Part shown: positions 16,911 to 26,079 of the stretch, piece after piece | How the letters are laid out: every line of letters begins with the position of its first letter | Position numbering within the stretch: the stretch's first letter is position 1 | NCBI RefSeq assembly: GCF_007970185.1 | Contig: NZ_CP042431.1 | Span: 6,989,342-7,053,341 of the forward strand | Source: Pseudobacter ginsenosidimutans | GTDB taxonomy: Bacteria > Bacteroidota > Bacteroidia > Chitinophagales > Chitinophagaceae | Length of the DNA stretch: 64,000 nucleotides | Direction: 5' to 3' | Notes under the pieces: generated by a model | Database searches by the model: none | Seen by the model: only the letters and a program-made list of their open reading frames with translations | Told to the model about the DNA's origin: nothing | Program-made: the position numbers and the translations under genes

Positions 16911-19217
16911 CTATTTTCTTTTTCTTCTGATCAATAAGATGGTTCCTCCTAACAGGAGTGCGCCAGGTAGAATCCATATGAACAAAATCTTTTGTACATA
17001 GGCTCCCCTTTCGGATACAGTCAGCAAAATATCTACAGGAAGTATCCTTGTTAATGCTACAGGAAAATGATTATAGGTAAGCCAGCTATGGGCACCTTCG
17101 ATAAAGTCAAGATTCGGCGCAATTCTTAGGTTGCTGATAAAATCTGCGCCTCCAAAAACAATGATCCGCTGTTCTTTTTTCCCAATACTTCTGGTTAGTT
17201 GTAACGATGTGGCAAAAGTTTCCCGCTGCATATCACCTGCCAGTGCATTGAAATCTGGCAAGGTAGAATCAATGATCAGTTCACCCGCTTTCAGCCAGGT
17301 CTTTTTGGGCACGGTGTACAACAAAAGATTAGCCGAAAAACTGCTACCCCCTATGGAATCAACACCTGTAGTGAAGGGCATTCCAACAGCATACAATCCT
17401 TCTGTTCTCCATGAAAGCGAATCAACAGCCGGGGCAGCAAGGGCAATCACTTTCTCGGGTGTTTCGTCATAGGAAGGTTGCACAATCTGTCCATTCAACA
17501 GTTGTACGCCCAGATGCTGCAGCAGTGGATTGAGCACATATTGCTTACCGGGTTTTCCGAGGATCATCATGTTACCGCCAGTGTCTATATACCTTTTTAT
17601 TTTCGTCTGTACTCCGGTACTTACATCCATGATCGGATCAGCCAGTACAAGGGTGGCCATATCACCCGGAACATCCTGGGTGTTCAGGTTCAGGGTATCT
17701 ATATCAAAACCCATATTCGCTAAAGATGACCTGATACTCTTATCTGTATGATCATAATATCCCCGGTCGCCTCTCTTGCGGATATCACGTTCCAAATTCC
17801 CTGTAAGGAAATAAATGGTTGAGATCTTATCCGGCTCCAGCAGCCGTTTCAATACCGATGCCATATTATCCCGGTCAGGCCAGCCCTCGGTATCATTCAT
17901 GGTACGGGCAACTTCTGTTCGACCTTTATATTTCAATAACATCACCATCCGGTTGCCTTCCTTTTTCAGGTCCACTATCTTTCGGATTTCCTCCGGAGTT
18001 TTGAATTGACTGATATCCCACTCATGCCGTTCTGCCACTTTAAGCGCGATCTGACTTATGGTCTTGCCGGGATAAATATCAAACCAGGCACTGTCTGAAG
18101 TTTGCGGATCTATATCATAGAAGTATTCGTATTTGAATTTGATATCAGGCTTGAATCGGAGGTACTGATCCCAAAAATGTGTCAGGTAACTGGGGTTACG
18201 CTTCTCCGGCATGCCAAGAGCGAAGGTGGATGTTCTGCTCAGGATATTTACATACAGTGTTACTTCTAAACTGCTGTCTCCGATTGTCCTGAGCATCTGT
18301 TGTAATTCCGGGGGGATCGTATTGCCTTTGTTAGCTGTTGAATCCCAGTATTTCGTCAGCACAGGTCTTGCAGTTAAATAGCCGGTCAGCAATGCCACAA
18401 CCACAACAAGTACGTAACGGCCGGTCTTGATATACCATGACCTTGATTCCCTCCCCGACTGCAGCCTGATGATGGTAAAGCTCACGAAGATGAATGTAAT
18501 CAGGAGAAAGTAAAAGATATCCCTGGTAACCACTAAGCCAAAGATCATTTTCTGTGTTCTGTTCTGTAGAGAAAGGAACCAGGTGATATCCCTGATGAAA
18601 TCGTATTGCTGCCAGAGCATCCCCACTCTGTCCAGCACAAATATGATCATAAAAGTGCTGATGGCTGAGATCACCGGATGAATAGAAATTGCTGACATGA
18701 ACATCCCGATAGCTGAATAGGCACAGCACAATAAATAAAATCCAATCAGGCCTGAAATGAACAAACCATAATCTTCCTTCCGGATATCCATCACTCCCAT
18801 TATCATCACAATGCCAACGATGGTCACCAACATCAGCAGATATAACATGATCCCCAGGTATTTTCCAAACACTATCTGTCGAAGGCCTGCAGGGGATGAA
18901 TACAACAATTTGATAGTACCTGCATTCTTTTCACGGCTGATCAACCCCATGGTGAGCAAGGGAATAAAGAGATACAGGTAGGATACGGCGGTTTGATACA
19001 CCCTACCGAACAGCATGCCGGTAACAGATCGCGGCAACCAAGTCCAATTCGGGTTGCTGTTTTTTACCATGATCTCCTGCACATTGGCCATATCATGCAG
19101 CTGATTGAAATAATCCAATGCGATCAGCACCCAAAACGCGAGCAACACAATCCAGGCTATGGGGGAGTAAAACAGGTAACGCATTTCATTTTTAGCTATT
19201 CTGATGATTAATCGCAT
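16911..19217 (-). CDS. ABC-2 permease fused to GldG-like extracytoplasmic domain (second copy)
   Basis: About 768 aa. The start at 19217 (MRLIIRIAKNEMRYLFYSP) aligns with the start of the upstream paralogue; the open frame runs back to 19364 through sequence inside that neighbour's 3' end. The first 250 residues form an ABC-2 permease with six hydrophobic segments and the SREKNAGTIKLLYSSP loop, like GldF. The next 500 are a GldG-like ABC-associated domain with LADPIMDVS and GGNMMILGKPGKQYVLNPLL blocks, ending in a transmembrane anchor and a basic tail (LIRRKRK). GldF and GldG are separate proteins in the Flavobacterium gliding machinery; here they are one chain. The substrate is unknown. Confidence 0.85.
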   Translation of the reverse strand: MRLIIRIAKNEMRYLFYSPIAWIVLLAFWVLIALDYFNQLHDMANVQEIMVKNSNPNWTWLPRSVTGMLFGRVYQTAVSYLYLFIPLLTMGLISREKNAGTIKLLYSSPAGLRQIVFGKYLGIMLYLLMLVTIVGIVMIMGVMDIRKEDYGLFISGLIGFYLLCCAYSAIGMFMSAISIHPVISAISTFMIIFVLDRVGMLWQQYDFIRDITWFLSLQNRTQKMIFGLVVTRDIFYFLLITFIFVSFTIIRLQSGRESRSWYIKTGRYVLVVVVALLTGYLTARPVLTKYWDSTANKGNTIPPELQQMLRTIGDSSLEVTLYVNILSRTSTFALGMPEKRNPSYLTHFWDQYLRFKPDIKFKYEYFYDIDPQTSDSAWFDIYPGKTISQIALKVAERHEWDISQFKTPEEIRKIVDLKKEGNRMVMLLKYKGRTEVARTMNDTEGWPDRDNMASVLKRLLEPDKISTIYFLTGNLERDIRKRGDRGYYDHTDKSIRSSLANMGFDIDTLNLNTQDVPGDMATLVLADPIMDVSTGVQTKIKRYIDTGGNMMILGKPGKQYVLNPLLQHLGVQLLNGQIVQPSYDETPEKVIALAAPAVDSLSWRTEGLYAVGMPFTTGVDSIGGSSFSANLLLYTVPKKTWLKAGELIIDSTLPDFNALAGDMQRETFATSLQLTRSIGKKEQRIIVFGGADFISNLRIAPNLDFIEGAHSWLTYNHFPVALTRILPVDILLTVSERGAYVQKILFIWILPGALLLGGTILLIRRKRK

Positions 19218-19297
19218 CTGCGTTATATTTTTTTTGAAACAGTTAGATTTTAGTCGGAACATTTTGTGCAGGCTTTCCCGGCCTGGTGTCAAAACGT

Positions 19298-21676
19298 TTA
19301 TCTTCTTTTCCTTCTTACCAGGATGACGATGCCCAAAAGCATCAGCAGTGATGGCATGATCCATAAATAGATCAGCCTTTCCAGTTTTACCCAGGATGGA
19401 GTCATTTTTAGCCAGTTGTCTTCAGCGAATGGGAATAAGGTGTAGGCTGGATAACGGTTGTAATTCAGCCAGCTGAATATGGCGCGAACGCGATCCTGTC
19501 TACCGTTTTGCCCAAGGCGCAAACCGCTCACAAAATCTGCATCGCCGGCAATAACAATGCGTTGCTCTTTTCCATTCCTTTTTCTGGTTAGTTGCAAGGC
19601 AGTGTTGTAAGCATTTTCTTTCTGGTCGCCTTCCTGTTCATTAAATACAGGCGGTACCGAATCCTGCACCAGCTTTCCCATCTTTAGCCAGGTTCTTTCC
19701 GGTATTGTAGGAAATAATGGGGTTGCTGTAAAGTCACTGTCTTTATTGTATGAAAGCCCGGTTGCACCAAACAACAAAGCGGCCTGTGTATCACTGGAAG
19801 GAATCTGGTGGCCGGTGAATTTCATCAACCTCCGGAATGCTGCAAGGTTGTACTCTTCTCCAAGATCATATACGGCGGGAGATTCATAATAAGGTACAGC
19901 ATCGGGGGTTTGATGAAAAGAGGGACGAACCAGTTGACCCGGCATCAGGTTTACGCCTAATTTCTGTAACAGCGGGTTCAGCACATATTGTTTACCCGGC
20001 TCACCCAGTATGAACATATTCCCCCCTTCATCGATGTAGCTGTGCAGTTTGTTCACCACTTCCTCACTTAATTCCCGTTTGGGATCGGCCAGCACCAATA
20101 TATTCATATCCGCTGGTACGTTCTCTGTAGCCAGGTTCAGGGTATCGATATCAAAACCCAAAGGACGCAAGCTGTTCAGCCAGCTATATTCGCGCTCGCC
20201 TGTTTTGACAATACTACGTTCCAGCTCACCGGTAATAAATCCTATATGCGGCATTTTTTCACCGGCCAGCCGTTTAAAAGCTGCGTTAAATGCAGGTTCG
20301 CTGGTTAACTGCACATTGGTAAATACGGAGCTTCCGGTAGAGCTGGGAAAGAAGTTGATAAAAACAGTGCTGTCTTTCCAGGAAATTTTGGAGCCTCTTA
20401 CATAACCGAAAATTCCGGGGTCGATTATTTTCCGGACCTCTTCCGGTCCGATAAACAACGATGAGTCAATTTTCATGGCCCTTGAAACAAGCCCTGCAAT
20501 TTGTTTCAGGGATTTTCCCGGAAAGGCCTTGTACTGCGAACTATCACCCGGAGGCACTGCATAATAATAAACGTGTTTGAATTGAATATCTGATTTAAAC
20601 CTGCGGTACGGCTCCCACATGCCTAAATAAGTGTTGATGTTTGCAGGCAGACCAATAAAAGCAAAACGATCATTTGGTTCGGGTGTCAGCAGGTTTGTAT
20701 AGAGCGTTACTTCCATGGGCGCCCCATCAAATAATTTCAGATTCTGTTGTGTTTTGGGATGCAGGGTATTGGTTTTTCCTGCAGATACATCCAGGTACCC
20801 TATGGCGTTTTGCCGTGATGAAATGTAACCGGCAGTAAGACTCAGCACAAAAACAGTAAGAAATCTCCCTGTTTTAAAATACCAGGGGGATTGCTTCACT
20901 TTGTCTTTCAATACAAACAAGGCAAAGGAAACAAACATCAAAATAATTACTAGAAAATAGATAATGTCTTTGGTAGTGATAAGGCCCTTCAGCATTCTGC
21001 CTGTTCGACTTTTCAAACTAAGAAACGAAGTAAGGTCCCTTACAAAATCATACTGCTGCCATAGGGTGTCGATACTACCCAGAATAATAAGGAAGGAGAA
21101 ACTGATCACTGCCGCCACTATCGGATACCGGGTCAGACTGGAGGCGAAAAAACCAATGGCGGCATAAGCAGAAAGCAGCAGGAACACACCTAAACTTGCC
21201 GATAGCAACAACGGGTATTCAATAGACTTGATATCGAAGGCGGCCGTAATCATAAATGCCCCCAGCACCAGGATAAATAACAGGTTGAAAACAGTTACTC
21301 CCAGGAATTTGCCTGCCACCAGTTCTCGCATGCGCAATGGAGACGAGTACAACAATCTATGCGTACCTGCATTGAATTCCCGGCTGATAGTGTTCATCGT
21401 AAGCAATGGGATGAAGAGATAGAGGTATTGCAGCACATTTGCCAACATACCTCCGCCAGGATTTGTTATGAGCCCTTCTGTTAAAGCCCCCGGATTGAAG
21501 AAGGGAAGATATGGATACTCCAGCGCCGCATGGTACATCCGCGGACCAATGCGGGCCAAACGCATCGTATAGAATAACGCACACATCCACCAGAATACAA
21601 TCAGTGTAAACCAGGCTACCGGTGTATAGAAGAGATTCCTTAATTCATTCTTTGCTATTGTAAGTATCCGTTTCAT
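19298..21676 (-). CDS. ABC-2 permease fused to GldG-like extracytoplasmic domain (first copy)
   Basis: 792-aa protein of the same design as the next gene: an ABC-2 permease half starting MKRILTIAKNELRNLFYTP, then a GldG-like domain with LADPKRELS and GGNMFILGEPGKQYVLNPLL, a final membrane span and the tail VRRKRR. Paired hydrophobic permeases are expected for an ABC exporter, so the two copies could be the two halves of a heterodimeric channel driven by the ATPase encoded upstream. The gene is 126 nt downstream of the ATPase and 80 nt upstream of its paralogue. Whether it serves gliding, polysaccharide export or something else cannot be told here. Confidence 0.85.
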   Translation of the reverse strand: MKRILTIAKNELRNLFYTPVAWFTLIVFWWMCALFYTMRLARIGPRMYHAALEYPYLPFFNPGALTEGLITNPGGGMLANVLQYLYLFIPLLTMNTISREFNAGTHRLLYSSPLRMRELVAGKFLGVTVFNLLFILVLGAFMITAAFDIKSIEYPLLLSASLGVFLLLSAYAAIGFFASSLTRYPIVAAVISFSFLIILGSIDTLWQQYDFVRDLTSFLSLKSRTGRMLKGLITTKDIIYFLVIILMFVSFALFVLKDKVKQSPWYFKTGRFLTVFVLSLTAGYISSRQNAIGYLDVSAGKTNTLHPKTQQNLKLFDGAPMEVTLYTNLLTPEPNDRFAFIGLPANINTYLGMWEPYRRFKSDIQFKHVYYYAVPPGDSSQYKAFPGKSLKQIAGLVSRAMKIDSSLFIGPEEVRKIIDPGIFGYVRGSKISWKDSTVFINFFPSSTGSSVFTNVQLTSEPAFNAAFKRLAGEKMPHIGFITGELERSIVKTGEREYSWLNSLRPLGFDIDTLNLATENVPADMNILVLADPKRELSEEVVNKLHSYIDEGGNMFILGEPGKQYVLNPLLQKLGVNLMPGQLVRPSFHQTPDAVPYYESPAVYDLGEEYNLAAFRRLMKFTGHQIPSSDTQAALLFGATGLSYNKDSDFTATPLFPTIPERTWLKMGKLVQDSVPPVFNEQEGDQKENAYNTALQLTRKRNGKEQRIVIAGDADFVSGLRLGQNGRQDRVRAIFSWLNYNRYPAYTLFPFAEDNWLKMTPSWVKLERLIYLWIMPSLLMLLGIVILVRRKRR

Positions 21677-21802
21677 TCTTTGATCGGTTATTGGTTTCGA
21701 TGCAACTCATTATTGAGAACAGAGCAAAAACCTGCCTTGTCAACTTTTGCAATAAAGCCGTTGACAGGTATTTATGAAAATGAATTGTTTGATGGGGGAA
21801 TA

Positions 21803-22723
21803 TTATCCTCCGGTATTCGACAATTGTTTGAATACTTCGTCGAGCACTCCTTTTTCTAGATTGATCTCTTTGAGGCCCCATCCACCGGCCACACTGGCAG
21901 CCACCAGCCTGGCGGTAATTTCATCTTCATTGCCTTCAAAAAAGACCCTGGCCTGCTTGTCTGAAAGGAAATTCACTTCCGTTACGCCGTTGACCTTGAG
22001 AATGTCCGCAGTTGCCGGAGGGTTGACCATTCGTATGATTACAGCATTTGATTGGGCATAGCTGTTGAATGCGTCCATAGAATCGGAAAAAACAATTCTG
22101 CCACCTTCAATCATGATCACTTCCCTGCAAAGCAGGTTTACTTCTGATAATACATGTGATGAAAAAAGAACGGTATGTTCTTCTGCGATTTCCCTGATGA
22201 GTTTTCTGGCCTCGATCATTTGGTTGGGGTCGAGTCCATTGGTGGGCTCATCCATCACTACCAGTTTGGGTTTATGAAGAATGGCCTGTGCAATGCCAAC
22301 CCTTTGCCGGTATCCTCCTGAAAGGTTATTGATCAACCGGGAACTGAAATGAGCAATGCCACAACGCTCTTTCACTTCTGCAACCGCAGCTTTTATTTTT
22401 GTTTTATCCATTAATCTCAGCTCTGCGCAATACACCAGGTATTCATCGATGGTGAGATCGGTGTACAGCGGAGGGGTCTGCGGCAAAAAACCAATCTGCT
22501 TCTTTGCTTCCATCGGATGTTTTCTGACATCGATATCATTGATGAAAACATTTCCCTCAGTCTGGTTCAATGTTCCGCAAATGATGTTCATAGTAGTACT
22601 CTTGCCAGCGCCATTGGATCCCAGCAATCCGATAATCCCCGCTTCCGCAATTTCAATATTGATATCCCGGATGGCCCAGTTGCTGCTATACTTGTGAGAC
22701 AGGTTTTCGGTTTTAAGTATCAT
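21803..22723 (-). CDS. GldA-like ABC transporter ATP-binding protein
   Basis: About 306 aa, first gene of the five-gene block. All ABC motifs are present: Walker A GLLGSNGAGKST, the Q-loop FLPQTPPLY, signature LSGGYRQR, Walker B LVVMDEPTNGLDP and the H-loop FSSHVLSE. The start MILKTENLSHKY at 22723 fits the family; the open frame begins ten codons earlier at 22753. The 70-residue C-terminal extension after the H-loop is typical of GldA/CcmA-type ATPases of ABC-2 exporters. It would energise the two GldFG-like permeases encoded downstream. Confidence 0.9.
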   Translation of the reverse strand: MILKTENLSHKYSSNWAIRDINIEIAEAGIIGLLGSNGAGKSTTMNIICGTLNQTEGNVFINDIDVRKHPMEAKKQIGFLPQTPPLYTDLTIDEYLVYCAELRLMDKTKIKAAVAEVKERCGIAHFSSRLINNLSGGYRQRVGIAQAILHKPKLVVMDEPTNGLDPNQMIEARKLIREIAEEHTVLFSSHVLSEVNLLCREVIMIEGGRIVFSDSMDAFNSYAQSNAVIIRMVNPPATADILKVNGVTEVNFLSDKQARVFFEGNEDEITARLVAASVAGGWGLKEINLEKGVLDEVFKQLSNTGG

Positions 22724-22837
22724 GCTTTTTGTTGTAAATATTGAACAATACAATCCTGATCTGCGGGATGTTACCCATCAGTCATAAATAAGATCAAGAC
22801 TTCTGTTGAAAAATATGCAGGGTCAGCTGCCAGTTGT

Positions 22838-23590
22838 TTACGCTATATCAGTAATCATAAAAAGCGCTGGTTTGTTAGTGTTATGCTGAGCGTATTTATT
22901 TTCGCCAGATGGCATCTTGTAAATTTCCTCTGTATTGTATATATCCTCCCAACCGCTTTTGGTATTACCTGTACCAAAACAAAAAATGTTAAACCCTGCA
23001 AAAAATAAAAAGACCCCAACGGCACTCAACTGTTCTTTGAAGAAACGTTGAGCCCTGGTGAGATGTACTTTAACGGTATTGTGAGAGATATTCAATGTGC
23101 TGGCAATTTCATCTCTGCTCATTCCTGCTTCACGGCTCAGCCAGAACACTTTTTTCTGCATTTGCGGAAGGCGGGTGAAAATATCTTTCAGCTGGTGCTG
23201 TTGTTCTTTTCTGAGCAAGCAGTTCTCTGCAGTGAATCCATCGGGGTCACTGAAACTGTTGAATTCATTCAGCAGCTTTCTTTTTCTGCTTTCTTTTTTC
23301 AGGTGTTTGTAGGCAGCATGTATGGCTACCCGGTAGAGCCACCCACCGGGGTTTTCATCAGTGATTGTTTGCCGCTTTGCCCACAATTTCAGGAAGGTGT
23401 CCTGCAATATATCAGCAGCGCTATGCCTGCATTTGATGATTGCAACTATATCTGCGAAGAGATATGGTGCGTATGTTTCAATCAGTTGATTGAACAATCG
23501 CTCATCGCCCTGGTCTTTTGAGTGTTGCGGGAAATACGGGCATATCATTTTCAATCTTTTTATTGTACGGTTAGGTTTTGCGCGGGGCAT
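22838..23590 (-). CDS. ECF-type sigma factor with hydrophobic C-terminal tail
   Basis: 250 aa from the ATG at 23590, which overlaps the stop of the upstream lipoprotein gene as TAATG; a second ATG at 23548 (MICPYFPQ) is also plausible. Sigma region 2 is visible (ADILQDTFLKLWAKR) and so is region 4 (RDEIASTLNISHNTVKVHLTRA). After region 4 a hydrophobic stretch (VGVFLFFAGFNIFCFG) could anchor the protein in the membrane, followed by about 40 polar residues. Such tails occur in some Bacteroidota ECF factors. It is the last gene of a SusC/SusD operon that already begins with its own sigma and FecR genes, and it has no adjacent anti-sigma gene. Confidence 0.8.
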   Translation of the reverse strand: MPRAKPNRTIKRLKMICPYFPQHSKDQGDERLFNQLIETYAPYLFADIVAIIKCRHSAADILQDTFLKLWAKRQTITDENPGGWLYRVAIHAAYKHLKKESRKRKLLNEFNSFSDPDGFTAENCLLRKEQQHQLKDIFTRLPQMQKKVFWLSREAGMSRDEIASTLNISHNTVKVHLTRAQRFFKEQLSAVGVFLFFAGFNIFCFGTGNTKSGWEDIYNTEEIYKMPSGENKYAQHNTNKPALFMITDIA

Positions 23591-24528
23591 TAGTCTGAAA
23601 TACTGAAACCAATTCCCTGTAAGATTTTCTTTGTCAACCTGAACTTTTTTATCATCGGCGGGTATGCAGCATACTCTGTTTCGAAATCGGCCGAGGGGTT
23701 CTTGTTATAATAGAACACAGCCTCCAGATATGCCAGAAAATCCATTTCCGGCGTAGGTGTAAGGCCTTCCAACAATACCAATTGGGGTACAAAACGCAGA
23801 GGCAGAAAGCTGAAGTCTTCCAGTGTTCCGTTACCATCCGGAGATAATGTTGACAGTTCCACGTTAAAAACAACAGGAGCAGCAGTAGTACTTTGACTAA
23901 TCTTATTGAATTCGGCTGTCAATCCATTTGCATAGGCTGGCCTAAACTTCATGTAAGCAATGATCGCCAGCGCAGCTCCTATATATCTTCTTTGAGCGGA
24001 ATCAGACAATTCTGCGGGATTTACATAATTTATCATTAGTGTATTAAACCCCAGAAAAGGTTTGTTGGCTCTACCGGTTAAGCCTGCGTATAATCTTTGC
24101 GTCGAGCTTTTTACCACAAACAGGCTTTGCAGGGTAAATACATTTTCCAGCTGTGGCAACAACTTATCCTTCAGGAAGGGCAGCATAGACAGCATCACTG
24201 TTTTATCGGGAAGCAATACCCTCGAAACGCTTACCTGCGTACCTAAAGGAGAATATCCTATCGCCAGCCTGTGGTATTTATAAAGTGGTACTCCGGCGGT
24301 ATCGCCCACCTTTTCACGCGCAATGGTATCATTATAATAAACTGGAATGCCAGTAGCCTGGTAAAACTGGTATATGGCATGATCTACCGGGTCTGAAGGA
24401 TTGTCTTTTATTGTAAGCTGATATTCCTCTTTATTGCCTGGTTGCAGCGCTGCTTCTTTTTTGCAGGCAATCAAGGTGAGCAACAACAGAAACATCAGGA
24501 AACCATTGGCATTTTTTATTGCAGTCAT
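23590..24528 (-). CDS. SusCD-associated lipoprotein, possible inactive relative of the zinc metallohydrolase lipoproteins
   Basis: 312 aa with a lipoprotein signal (LLLLTLIAC, Cys near residue 22). The early phrase VDHAIYQFYQATGIPVYYND, the length and the place right after susC-susD resemble the lipoproteins annotated as substrate-import-associated zinc metallohydrolases. That family carries HExxH; here the matching region reads RRYIGAALAIIAYMKF, without the histidines. It would therefore be a binding or structural homologue rather than a peptidase. The family link is a judgement from pattern and context only. The start lies 44 nt after the true susD stop, and the stop overlaps the sigma gene start. 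Confidence 0.6.
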   Translation of the reverse strand: MTAIKNANGFLMFLLLLTLIACKKEAALQPGNKEEYQLTIKDNPSDPVDHAIYQFYQATGIPVYYNDTIAREKVGDTAGVPLYKYHRLAIGYSPLGTQVSVSRVLLPDKTVMLSMLPFLKDKLLPQLENVFTLQSLFVVKSSTQRLYAGLTGRANKPFLGFNTLMINYVNPAELSDSAQRRYIGAALAIIAYMKFRPAYANGLTAEFNKISQSTTAAPVVFNVELSTLSPDGNGTLEDFSFLPLRFVPQLVLLEGLTPTPEMDFLAYLEAVFYYNKNPSADFETEYAAYPPMIKKFRLTKKILQGIGFSISD

Positions 24529-24572
24529 ATAGTCATTTTTGGATTTGAAAGATGTATACCTGGTTATCCAAA

Positions 24573-26065
24573 CTATTGTATCAGGGGCCGGTTGGGGCGG
24601 GCCTCATTGGTAATGACTCCCTGGCCAAATTCAATTTCTGCGGTTGGTATAGAGAGTACATAAGCTGATGGCTCTTCTGTATAGGGCTTAAGCTCATAAT
24701 AACCCAGCACATAACTCCCCCCATCCCATCTGTGCCAATAGAGGGGTGACGGATGATTTTACCAAAAGGATGCTTGCTGTTCACGCCATATCGTCTCAGA
24801 TCAAACCAACGATGAAATTCAAAACAAAGCTCTCTGCGGCGTTCGTTTCTTACAAAATCAATCAATGGTGCTCCGCTTAGATCGATAGCAGTAAGATCTT
24901 GTGGCTTAAACCGGTATTTGCGTAATTCCTGCATGGTGGCAATAGCTTCTTCATTCCGGTTCAGCATCGCGAGGGCTTCTGCTTTATTCAGGTATAATTC
25001 CGGCAGGCGGAATGAGCCCAGATCTGCAAGATCAGTTTGAGTCTGTTCACCCGTTTTTCTTGCCAGGAAATCGCCGTTACCCGCTTTCTTAAAATAGACT
25101 GACCATCTCAGGTCTTTTTGAGAAAATATTCCCAGCAAATCTTCGGAAACCTTGTAAGTTTCTATGTCATAAACAAAAGAAAAAAGTTCTTTCATTTTAT
25201 CGGTAATATTATCTCTGGCCTCGCCTATAGTAAAAATCAGCTCCGGAGATACGCGTGTCAGAAATGGCTTGCCGGATACCCAGGCATTCATATCGCTGAG
25301 CCTGTATTGTTTTGCAATAACCTTATCTGCATAGGTCACCACTTTTTCATATTTTTCCTGGTGTAGGTATACCCTGCTTAATAAAGTTTGGGCCAGTGCC
25401 TGGTTGCCTCTTACTACTGATGTTTCATTAAACCCGTTAAGCTCTTTTTCGGCATCGAGCAGGTCAGTTTCAATCTGGTCATAAACCTGTTGAACACTGG
25501 CTCTTTGAAAGGGGGTGTATTGTATCTCAGAGCTAATTTTCAATGGGACGCCATAATCTGAAGCAGCGGTGGCAGCACGATAAGGTTTTCCATAAATATT
25601 CACCAATAAGAAATAGTAGTAAGCTCTTAATACATGGGCTTCTCCTGATAGTTGCCGTAGTTTTTCTTCCGGAGCATTTTTTTCTCTCAAAAGAGGGATA
25701 TTAAACAATACGGTGTTGAGGGCTGCAATCTTTTTATAAGCCATGACATACGTATCCGCATAATAACTATATAATTTCCCTTCACTTGTCACTTCCGGAA
25801 CTTGTTGCCAAAAGTGAATGCCAAATGGTTCAAATAGCCGGCTGGTGCTATAGGGTGACGGATTGTGTACTGCGTCATCATCCATGAAAGCCAGGTTACC
25901 CCAAAACTGACCCCTGGCAGCATATCCTTCCCCCAATAGTACTTCTTTCAGGTCGTCAACAGATTGTAAAAATGTTTGGTTTTGCGAATAGGTCGCCAGA
26001 AATTTTTTGCAGGACGAGCCTGTTAAAATAAGCGCAGCAATAACCAATGTAGTAACTGTTCTCAT
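24573..26065 (-). pseudogene. SusD/RagB-family lipoprotein with a C-terminal frameshift
   Basis: SusD protein with a lipoprotein signal (ALILTGSSC) and normal family helices up to about residue 440 (WFDLRRYGVNSKHPFGKI). The published frame then runs into a nonsense tail and stops at 24581. Adding one base to the GGGG run at 24743-24746 restores a family-like end (WHRWDGGSYVLGYYELKP, then PTAEIEFGQGVITNEARP) that stops at 24573, giving about 497 aa. So the C-terminal 55 residues are lost by a single-base deletion, real or from sequencing. It pairs with the susC at 26080-29695, which is also frameshifted. As read, the protein might still fold, but the receptor-contacting end is altered. Confidence 0.88.
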
Positions 26066-26079
26066 TTCTATATTATTTA

